NCBI GenBank assembly: GCA_949486985.1
Contig: CATBLW010000043.1
Coordinates: 1-14,150, forward strand
Length of the DNA stretch: 14,150 bases
Direction of reading: 5' to 3'
Source: Prochlorococcus marinus str. MIT 9215
Lineage (GTDB): Bacteria; Cyanobacteriota; Cyanobacteriia; PCC-6307; Cyanobiaceae
A program made the translations under genes and the position numbers. Under the pieces are notes generated by a model. That model saw nothing but the letters and a program-made list of their open reading frames with translations. It did no database searches and was not told the origin of the DNA. Positions 5,775-11,436 of this stretch are shown in pieces (within the stretch, counting starts at the first letter, position 1; each line of letters starts with the position of its first letter).

Positions 5775-7346
5775 TCAGCTTTGCAGGGCTAGTGCCATGA
5801 CGGGCTTTTTCTTGGATCCTGTCCAAAGTTGCCGGCAATGATCGCTGAGCACTTCGCCGAACATGGTGAGCATCGCGTAGACGCCAATCAGCAGATACAC
5901 CTGGGCCCAATTGAAGGAACTTAATGACTCGATCAGTTGCCAGCCCAGGCCAGCCCCACCGACCATGCCAACAACCGCTGTTTCTCTAAGCATCACATCG
6001 GCGCGGTAGGCCGCATAGGCCAGATAACTAGGGCTTTGTGCACTCAATGAGCCATAAAGCCATGCGACACGATCGCCAGCCCCAGATGCTTTGAGGGCTT
6101 GGTAACAGCTATCGCTTTGCTGGTCGAGGGCTTCCTTCAGCAATCGACCCATGACGCCGAGATTGTGAGCACCAAGGGCCAAAGCGGCAACGGCCAAATT
6201 TGGTTCGCAGTTGAGCAGCAGCAGCAGGGCGGCCAATGGTGTTGGAATCAGCCTGAGAAACCCCCAAAGCAAGCTTTGAATTGATCGGCCCAGTTGGCTT
6301 GGCCAGAGCATCATTCCAAGTGGTGGTAAGCCGATGGCTATTCCTGCTGCCAGCACAGTCAGCAAAAGGGTGTTGAAGATCAGCTGTAACCAAGGCAGTT
6401 CATTGATTGCAGTGATCAGCTCAGAGACTGTCGGCAACGGAAGCTGATGCCAGCGGATTGAGCTGGCCATATCCAGATCGAGAGATTGCAGCCATATCGA
6501 GCTGCAAATTCCCAGAATGAGCATCAAGCAGACCGATACAAGTAGCTCTTTTGGCGCGGCCCCTGATGACCTGAGTCGCTGCCGCCACCAGCTGATTAAT
6601 TGCTCGAGGATCACCATCACGGCGGCAAGCATCCAAAGAGCGGTCCAAAGCTGTTCAAATTGGAGCGATTGAAGAGTGAGTTGCAGATCGGTGCCAAGGC
6701 CTCCGAGGCCAAAAACCCCAAGCAAGGTTGCACCGCGAAGAGCGCATTCGAGTCGATAGCCGCAATAGCTCATCAGCACGGGTGCCATCGGCGGAACGAT
6801 GGCAGTGGTTAGTGCCTGGATTGGTCTGGCACCGCTTTGGCGAAGAGCGATGAGTGGCCTGGCGCCCAAACTGTCGAGTTGATCGCTCAAAACCCTTGCG
6901 ACAAGGGCTGAGTAGGGAATGGTGATCGCCAAAATGGCTACCCAAGGGCTGAGCCCCAGCATTTGCAGCAAAAGCAGACCCCAGAGGAGTTCATGGACTG
7001 CTCTGGGGAAGGCCAAAAGCCTGCGAAAAAGAATTGCTGGCCAGCTTTTGCCGATAAAGGTCTGCCAGATCAAGGTTGCACTTGCTAGGCCCAGCACCAC
7101 GCCAATCAACGTGCTGACAACCCAACTCAGCAAAGCCGTGGCCATGGTGATCTGTAGGCCTCGCCAAGCACTTGAAACCACCGATGGATCCATCGATGGA
7201 TGGAAGGCTGCTGATATGAACGCAATAAGAGATTGCAATCCTCCGCTATGGATTCCAGGAACCATCTCCATCAGTACGACCACCAATGCCAGTGCTGGCA
7301 ACAGACTCAGTAGCGGTGGGGTTGGATTAAGGCGAAGGCGGATCAT
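5775..7346 (-). CDS. phnE: Phosphonate-type ABC transporter permease with two fused membrane domains
   Basis: The protein has 523 residues, about twice the length of an ordinary PhnE, and contains two MetI-like permease domains in one chain. The first (about 60-255) has the coupling-loop sequence ALRQSGARPIQAL (167-179); the second (about 320-505) has ALKASGAGDRVAWLYG (417-432). These loops dock on the ATPase. Many hydrophobic helices surround both, with a linker around 256-315. The fused chain would therefore supply both halves of the inner-membrane channel. I start it at the ATG whose last bases overlap the phnC stop (ATGA), the usual sign of translational coupling; a GTG at 7364 would add six residues. 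Family membership is clear, but substrate specificity (phosphonate, phosphite or a related anion) cannot be read from the permease. Confidence 0.9.
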   Translation of the reverse strand: MIRLRLNPTPPLLSLLPALALVVVLMEMVPGIHSGGLQSLIAFISAAFHPSMDPSVVSSAWRGLQITMATALLSWVVSTLIGVVLGLASATLIWQTFIGKSWPAILFRRLLAFPRAVHELLWGLLLLQMLGLSPWVAILAITIPYSALVARVLSDQLDSLGARPLIALRQSGARPIQALTTAIVPPMAPVLMSYCGYRLECALRGATLLGVFGLGGLGTDLQLTLQSLQFEQLWTALWMLAAVMVILEQLISWWRQRLRSSGAAPKELLVSVCLMLILGICSSIWLQSLDLDMASSIRWHQLPLPTVSELITAINELPWLQLIFNTLLLTVLAAGIAIGLPPLGMMLWPSQLGRSIQSLLWGFLRLIPTPLAALLLLLNCEPNLAVAALALGAHNLGVMGRLLKEALDQQSDSCYQALKASGAGDRVAWLYGSLSAQSPSYLAYAAYRADVMLRETAVVGMVGGAGLGWQLIESLSSFNWAQVYLLIGVYAMLTMFGEVLSDHCRQLWTGSKKKPVMALALQS

Positions 7347-8113
7347 GTCGGTTGGTACAACCACTCCAAAGCCGCTTGATTAAGGCCATCTGTGGATTGA
7401 TCGACGACCAATTGGCCCGATCGAAGCCCGATTACGCGATCGAAGTGATCGATCAAATTGGTTTGATGCAAGCTCATCAGCAGTGTGTTGGGCATGCTGA
7501 TGGGGGAAGGCAGGCCATTCTTCAGCACAATGCCGTTGTTCAGCACAATGCCGTTGTTGAGCAAAAGGTTGAGCACGGCTTCGGCCAAGGGCGGATCAAG
7601 GCTGGATAGAGGTTCGTCAGCAAGCACGATCTCAGGTTTTTGACGTAGCAAGCGTGCAAGCGCCACCCGTTGACGTTGGCCGCCTGAAAGCTCGCTAAGC
7701 GAAGCGCGAGCCAGATTGGCTGGCAGTCCTACCGCTTCAAGACATTCCCTGCAGCGATTGATTTCGATTGGGGCCAGAAGATTGGCAAGAGCCCAAAGCA
7801 GGCTTCTCTTTCCCAGTGCACCAGCGTTGACGTTTTGAGCAACATTTAGTTCTTCAACAAGGCAAAGGTCCTGCCAGAGGGTTCCTATGGCTTGTCTTTG
7901 GGAATGATGTCGTCGATTAAGAGACCGACCACGCCACAAAACAGTGCCGGAATCTGGCAGCAAGCTGCCATTGGCAATAGCAAGAAGACTGCTTTTCCCA
8001 GCACCACTACTGCCAATTAAGGCAACGCGTTCACCAGGTTTGATAATCAGATCAATGTTTTTGAGTCGGTCGCCTCGAGGACCATGCAGATGAACCCCTC
8101 TCAACTCAAGCAT
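7343..8113 (-). CDS. phnC: Phosphonate-type ABC transporter ATP-binding protein
   Basis: This 256-residue ATPase has Walker A GSSGAGKS (34-41), Q-loop Gln81 in LWQDLCLVEELNV, signature LSGGQRQR (142-149), Walker B IVLADEP (162-168), D-loop SSLD (170-173) and switch His216 in LMSLHQ. The WQDLCLVEELNVAQNV region is PhnC-like. Unusually, between D-loop and switch histidine it carries NNGIVL twice in a row (186-197) followed by a degenerate KNGLPS, encoded by an exact 18-bp duplication. I chose the ATG giving MLELRGVHLHG; a TTG at 8146 would add eleven residues but has no ribosome site. The gene is translationally coupled to phnE. All nucleotide-binding motifs are intact, so it should be functional despite the insertion. 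Confidence 0.92.
   Translation of the reverse strand: MLELRGVHLHGPRGDRLKNIDLIIKPGERVALIGSSGAGKSSLLAIANGSLLPDSGTVLWRGRSLNRRHHSQRQAIGTLWQDLCLVEELNVAQNVNAGALGKRSLLWALANLLAPIEINRCRECLEAVGLPANLARASLSELSGGQRQRVALARLLRQKPEIVLADEPLSSLDPPLAEAVLNLLLNNGIVLNNGIVLKNGLPSPISMPNTLLMSLHQTNLIDHFDRVIGLRSGQLVVDQSTDGLNQAALEWLYQPT
7521..7556. repeat. 18-bp perfect tandem duplication inside phnC
   Basis: The unit TTCAGCACAATGCCGTTG occurs at 7521-7538 and again at 7539-7556. It is six codons long and in frame with phnC, adding a second NNGIVL peptide. The neighbouring KNGLPS codons look like an older, decayed third copy. Confidence 0.97.
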
Positions 8114-8146
8114 TGGCAAATTGTTCAGCTTTTTTTGATCTAACAA

Positions 8147-8322
8147 CTGATATGTGAAGGCCTAATTCCTTTCTATGAATCTAGCAAGTGTAATTGATAG
8201 ATGATCATTCTGCTGCTGTTTTAAGTGCTGCCGTGTTGACTGCTGGCGTTTGAAAATGACTGTGTGCAGATATTTGATCTATGGATATAGTATTTGATTA
8301 ACATTTGGTTTGTATTGAGTGA
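8147..8322. other. AT-rich gap between phnD and phnC
   Basis: No convincing ORF or terminator is visible in this gap, which is unusual inside an otherwise tight unit. It holds a direct repeat TATTTGAT (8271-8278 and 8291-8298) around a 12-base near-palindrome CTATGGATATAG. The space could hold a second promoter, an operator or a site of mRNA processing that sets the binding protein apart from the membrane components. The three-unit CTTAACCW-type pattern of the cyanobacterial Pho box is not seen. Confidence 0.5.
8271..8298. promoter_or_regulatory. Possible operator: spaced 8-bp direct repeat
   Basis: TATTTGAT is repeated with a start-to-start distance of 20 bases (about two helical turns). 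The 12 bases between the copies form CTAT-GGAT-ATAG, an imperfect palindrome. Upstream of phnC, this spacing would suit a dimeric regulator, but no known box is matched. Confidence 0.25.
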
Positions 8323-9225
8323 TTATTGGATCTTGCCAAGTTGACGACCAATAGTCTCAATAGTTTTGTATTGATTCTCTAACGCTGGGATGAAGCGACT
8401 GGCTCCGAAAAGATCGAGAATTGTTGCCTGAGGTTTTGATTTTTTATCCCAGCTAAGTAGGGCTTGTTTAAGACGGTTGGTAAAGCCATCGCCAAATCTT
8501 TTGTCAAGGTTGCCTTGTGCTAGCCAGTGATAGTCGGCATAGGCTGGTGTTCTCCATATAAGGCTGACCCGTTGCGGATCGGCGCGTCCTGTTTGAAGAG
8601 CACTCAGCCAGACTTGTTCATTAAGTGCACCGGCTTCAAATGAACCACTCTGAACAAGGGCCAATGTTGCATCATGACTGCCGCTGAATCCAGGAGCTTG
8701 GCCGGCAAATTCTGTTGTTTTGATACCAGCCTCCTGAAGAAAATATTGTGGCATTAGTCGACCAGAGGTTGAGCTTTCGGAGCCAAACGTGAAGCGTTTG
8801 CCTCGTAGTGAGCTGAGTTCATTAAGGCTGTTTATTTGTTTGATGCCGCTGCCAGTATTGGCAATAAAAACACTACGAAAATTGACATCAATATCACGCT
8901 GTGCAAGCACCTTGGCCCCAGGCTTTTGTAATCTAGCTTGTACACCTGTTAGACCACCAAACCAGACAAGATCCAGGCTGTTTGTTCGGAATGCACTGAC
9001 AGCTGCTGGATAATTTGTTACAGCTATGTAGCGAACTGGTATTTGTAATTCTTTGCTGAGCTCTGTCGAAAGGAGGCTGTATAAACGATTGAGTCGTTCT
9101 GGATTCTGATCTGGTATTGCCCCAATACGAAGAACATCTTCTGCTAAAGAGGTCGCCACTGAGCTGAAGAAACTGCTGAATAGGACAATTAGGCTGAGCA
9201 GCCAACGAGGGTTTCTTGTGATCAT
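8323..9225 (-). CDS. phnD: Phosphonate/phosphite-type ABC transporter substrate-binding protein
   Basis: This 300-residue periplasmic binding protein starts with a signal peptide: basic MITRNPR, then a hydrophobic stretch to about residue 24, and a likely cut after SLA (Ala28). The mature part begins EDVLRIGAIPDQNPERL, the standard opening of the PhnD family, followed by WFGGLTGVQAR (88-98), FGSESSTSGRLMPQYFL (147-163), SGSHDATLALVQSG (181-194) and ALNEQVW. The family binds phosphonates, phosphite and similar anions, with Ser/Thr residues of the STSG and SGSHD segments typically at the site. Marine Prochlorococcus carry such a protein widely, and its real ligand has been debated; methylphosphonate, phosphate or phosphite all remain possible. 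It lies 28 bases downstream of the aminotransferase and 209 bases upstream of phnC, so it probably belongs to both units. Confidence 0.93.
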   Translation of the reverse strand: MITRNPRWLLSLIVLFSSFFSSVATSLAEDVLRIGAIPDQNPERLNRLYSLLSTELSKELQIPVRYIAVTNYPAAVSAFRTNSLDLVWFGGLTGVQARLQKPGAKVLAQRDIDVNFRSVFIANTGSGIKQINSLNELSSLRGKRFTFGSESSTSGRLMPQYFLQEAGIKTTEFAGQAPGFSGSHDATLALVQSGSFEAGALNEQVWLSALQTGRADPQRVSLIWRTPAYADYHWLAQGNLDKRFGDGFTNRLKQALLSWDKKSKPQATILDLFGASRFIPALENQYKTIETIGRQLGKIQ

Positions 9226-9253
9226 GGAATGATCTGTGGCCTAAGTAAAAGTT

Positions 9254-10432
9254 TTAGAGTGATTGCAGAACTTTCGTGAGTCTTTGTAAGCCATCGCTAA
9301 TGGTTTCGCTTGAGACAGCGCATGAAATCCGAATGCAGTTGTCATCTCCAAAGGCCAGGCCAGGAATCATGGCGAGGCCGAAATCTTCAAGAGCTCGTTG
9401 GCAGAAACTTACGGAGTCGAGATTGTTGTTAAGCAATTCAGGGAAAGCATAAAAAGCGCCTTGTGGCGCGACCAAGTTGATCGAATCAATGGATTGAAGG
9501 CCATCGGTAAGCAGCTGCCTGCGTTCGTTGTAACTGTTGGCCATGTCTTGAACACATTGCCGAGAGCCTTGCAAAGCCGCTAAAGCACCCTTTTGGGCAA
9601 AGCTGCAGACGTTGCTGGTGCTTTGGCTTTGGAGAGCCGCTGCAGCATTGATAACTTCAGACGAGCCTGCTAAATAGCCCAGTCTCCAGCCTGTCATTGC
9701 CCAGCCTTTGGCAAAACCGTTAACGATGAATATTCGTTCAGCAAGATCTGGAGCAACTTTGGCAATGCTGTGATGCTCTTGCCCAACTGCAAGCAGCAAT
9801 TCATAGATTTCATCACTGAGCACCAGAACCTGAGGATGGCGCCGAAGTATTTCAGCTAAGGCCTCAAGTTCTTTGCGGCTCATCACGCGTCCAGTTGGAT
9901 TGCCTGGTGAATTGAGGATGAGAAGTCGAGTCTTTGGTCCGATCGAGGTTTCAAGGGCTTCTAGATCCAGGCGGAATCCTTTGGAAGGCGAGGAGACCAA
10001 GGTCTTGACCTCTGCACCTGCGAGTCGAGCCATCTCCGGGTAGCTCAACCAGTAGGGGGAGGGGATTAAAACCTCATCTCCAGGATTGAGGATGACTTGA
10101 AAAAGATTGAAGATGGCTTGCTTGCCGCCATTGGTGACTAAAACCTGCTCAGAACCAATCGTTAAACCATTGTCTTGTCGAAGTTTTGCGGCGATGGCTT
10201 CGCGAAGTTCAGGGTCACCAGCTGCGGGTCCATAACGGGTGATGCCATCGCGGAGAGCTTTGATTGCGGCATCAACGATGAATTCTGGAGTTTCAAAATC
10301 TGGCTCGCCTGCACTCAGGCTGCAGATATTCCGGCCCTCTTGCTGCAGGGCCTTGGCTCGTGCACTGATCGCCAGTGTGAGAGAGGGCTTAAGGGCGGTT
10401 GCCCGATCAGAGAGAACTTGCGGGCGTGCCAT
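9254..10432 (-). CDS. aspC: Class I PLP aminotransferase, aspartate aminotransferase type
   Basis: This 392-residue cytosolic enzyme is a fold-type I aminotransferase of the aspartate (subgroup Ib) type. It transfers an amino group between aspartate or glutamate and 2-oxo acids; cyanobacterial and plastid relatives can also act on prephenate. The expected features are present: SLSAGEPDFETPEF (38-51), YGPAAGDPELREAIA, NGGKQAI, PSPYWLSYPEM, NSPGNPTGR with Asn178, SDEIY with Asp207 and Tyr210, the PLP lysine in NGFAKGWAMTGWRLGY (Lys242, Arg250) and the C-terminal substrate-binding arginine in CIRISCA (Arg368). The start ATG overlaps the stop of a possible 29-codon upstream ORF (TAATG), with AGGAGG 12 bases before it inside a hairpin. 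It heads the leftward unit with phnD. Substrate range within the family is not certain. Confidence 0.92.
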   Translation of the reverse strand: MARPQVLSDRATALKPSLTLAISARAKALQQEGRNICSLSAGEPDFETPEFIVDAAIKALRDGITRYGPAAGDPELREAIAAKLRQDNGLTIGSEQVLVTNGGKQAIFNLFQVILNPGDEVLIPSPYWLSYPEMARLAGAEVKTLVSSPSKGFRLDLEALETSIGPKTRLLILNSPGNPTGRVMSRKELEALAEILRRHPQVLVLSDEIYELLLAVGQEHHSIAKVAPDLAERIFIVNGFAKGWAMTGWRLGYLAGSSEVINAAAALQSQSTSNVCSFAQKGALAALQGSRQCVQDMANSYNERRQLLTDGLQSIDSINLVAPQGAFYAFPELLNNNLDSVSFCQRALEDFGLAMIPGLAFGDDNCIRISCAVSSETISDGLQRLTKVLQSL

Positions 10433-10521
10433 TAGCGCCGCATCCCTCCTGAGGGATGCCAGGAAAGATCACATCCTGCCTGATGCTGCGTCTTCGACAA
10501 GCATTTGATGTTGATCGGCAT
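10432..10521 (-). CDS. Possible 29-codon leader ORF overlapping the aminotransferase start
   Basis: An ATG at 10521 opens a 29-residue frame (MPINIKCLSKTQHQAGCDLS, then WHPSGGMRR) whose TAA shares one base with the aminotransferase ATG (TAATG). AGGA lies close upstream of its start. The overlap is the arrangement used for translational coupling and for leader peptides. The short length and unremarkable composition mean it could be chance, and I recognise no relative. Confidence 0.22.
   Translation of the reverse strand: MPINIKCLSKTQHQAGCDLSWHPSGGMRR
10440..10459 (-). promoter_or_regulatory. Hairpin enclosing the aminotransferase Shine-Dalgarno sequence
   Basis: GCATCCCTC (10440-10448) and GAGGGATGC (10451-10459) are exact inverse complements, two bases apart. 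In the minus-strand RNA this can fold as an 8-bp stem with a CAGG tetraloop. The AGGAGG that precedes the aminotransferase ATG by 12 bases lies in the loop and 3' arm, so folding would hide it. No T-run follows, so it is not an intrinsic terminator. Confidence 0.45.
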
Positions 10522-10657
10522 GTTTCCTGATCATCGTCTTGATTCGCCTTTCCCTCTGTTAGTGGGAACGATTGACTTCGTTCGCCTGCTTCTCGAGGTC
10601 GTTTTGGATCAATGGTCTTTGCTTCTTTCCCTTCTGCCAGAGTCGATGAGCAGGTGA
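10508..10657 (+). CDS. Possible 49-residue hydrophobic small protein
   Basis: A plus-strand frame runs from ATG 10508 (or ATG 10517) to TGA 10655-10657. The product starts MLIGMFPDHRLDSPFPLLVG and continues TIDFVRLLLEVVLDQWSLLL, then SLLPESMSR. The second half has the leucine-rich, amphipathic look of a membrane-bound small protein. No Shine-Dalgarno sequence precedes either ATG, and I recognise no relative. It may be a real small protein, the relic of a longer gene or chance. Confidence 0.22.
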   Translation: MLIGMFPDHRLDSPFPLLVGTIDFVRLLLEVVLDQWSLLLSLLPESMSR

Positions 10658-10667
10658 TTCTTCAGGG

Positions 10668-10735
10668 CTAATCATGCAAAGCCCTAAGCATCCAAACTCC
10701 TAAGCATCCAAAGTCCTAAGCATCCAAAGGGCTAA
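10668..10735. repeat. 16-bp tandem array, four units plus a stub
   Basis: Units start at 10668, 10684, 10700, 10716 and 10732, exactly 16 bases apart. The best unit is CTAAGCATCCAAAGTC. The first copy is diverged (CTAATCATGCAAAGCC) and the last is cut to CTAAGG. The array is unrelated in sequence to the 19-bp array near rsmE and lies in the divergent promoter region. Confidence 0.93.
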
Positions 10736-10814
10736 GGCCAGTCGTGCTTATAGCCTTGAGGGGATTGATGGTTCTCTTCCCAGGTCATTGCAATTTCTAG
10801 AATCGAAATCGTCT

Positions 10815-10820
10815 GGGAGG
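10815..10820 (+). promoter_or_regulatory. Shine-Dalgarno GGGAGG that points to a CTG start
   Basis: GGGAGG ends 7 bases before CTG 10828, an ideal distance, whereas it is 49 bases before the first ATG of the glycosylase. No ATG, GTG or TTG in the glycosylase frame lies between them. Confidence 0.55.
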
Positions 10821-10827
10821 TTTTGTT

Positions 10828-11436
10828 CTGACGTCTGACCCGCATCTTGCCTGCAGTTTTTGTGGCCAGATGAACCCATCAGTTCAGGCCGTTGTCAGTC
10901 GTGGCAATCCTCACGCGAAATTGATGTTGATCGGTGAAGCCCCTGGTGCGCGCGAGGATGAGCTCGCAAAACCTTTTGTTGGTCGTTCTGGTCAAACGCT
11001 CGAACGTTTGATGGAAAGCGTTGGACTCAACTGCGATCAAGATGTTTACATCTGCAATGTTGTGAAGTTCAGGCCCCCGAAGAACCGCAGGCCAACCCGT
11101 CAGGAAATTGCCCTTTCGTTCCCTTGGCTTCAGCAACAGATTGAGTTGGTTGACCCTGCGCTAATTGTTTTGGCTGGATCTACTGCAGTGGAAGCCATCT
11201 TGGGCATCAGAGGCGGGATCAGCAAACTTCGCGGCCATTGGCAAGATTGGCAGGGGCGTTTGGTGATGCCTTTGTTTCATCCTGCTTATTTGCTTCGAAA
11301 CCCCTCACAGGCGGAGGGAGCACCGATTGCGCTCACGAAAAGCGACCTCCTTCAGGTGCGTCAAAGGCTGAATAGAATTAATCAACAAGCAGTTGTGCCA
11401 GTGTTAGGAACTGCGAGGTGTCAAAGGAAGTCATGA
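10828..11436 (+). CDS. Family 4 uracil-DNA glycosylase
   Basis: This enzyme removes uracil from DNA, the first step of base-excision repair after cytosine deamination. Motif A reads GEAPGAREDE (36-45) and the C-terminal motif HPAYLLRNP (151-159); RPPKNR (82-87) is also family-typical. The first ATG (10870) gives 188 residues but lacks the CxxC that opens family 4 proteins. The frame continues upstream and encodes LACSFCGQ, with the second Cys 16 residues before GNP, as in family members. The only usable start there is CTG 10828, 7 bases after a strong GGGAGG, so I start there (202 residues). The two later iron-sulfur ligand positions hold Phe81 and Ser97 instead of Cys, so a standard 4-Cys cluster cannot form. 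The stop overlaps the ispG ATG (ATGA). Function is confident; the start less so. Confidence 0.88.
   Translation: MTSDPHLACSFCGQMNPSVQAVVSRGNPHAKLMLIGEAPGAREDELAKPFVGRSGQTLERLMESVGLNCDQDVYICNVVKFRPPKNRRPTRQEIALSFPWLQQQIELVDPALIVLAGSTAVEAILGIRGGISKLRGHWQDWQGRLVMPLFHPAYLLRNPSQAEGAPIALTKSDLLQVRQRLNRINQQAVVPVLGTARCQRKS

Larger units (their letters stand above)
10433..10827. other. Divergent intergenic region of about 395 bases
   Basis: This space separates the leftward aminotransferase unit from the rightward uracil-DNA glycosylase. It contains the hairpin and possible leader ORF at 10432-10521, a possible small plus-strand ORF at 10508-10657 and a 16-bp tandem array at 10668-10735. Two weak -10-like hexamers also occur on the plus strand, TATAGC near 10750 and TAGAAT at 10798-10803, without matching -35 boxes. 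No tRNA or known picocyanobacterial small RNA motif was recognised. Confidence 0.5.

Noticed and set aside
6919..7383. Plus-strand 154-residue ORF
   Set aside because: It lies antisense to phnE, whose permease domains are well supported; composition is that of a shadow frame.
8223..8306. 27-codon minus-strand ORF in the phnD-phnC gap
   Set aside because: It has no ribosome site and an unremarkable product; AT-rich chance frame.
10440..10459. The 9-bp inverted repeat as a transcription terminator
   Set aside because: No T-run follows on either strand, and it lies at the start of a gene, not the end.
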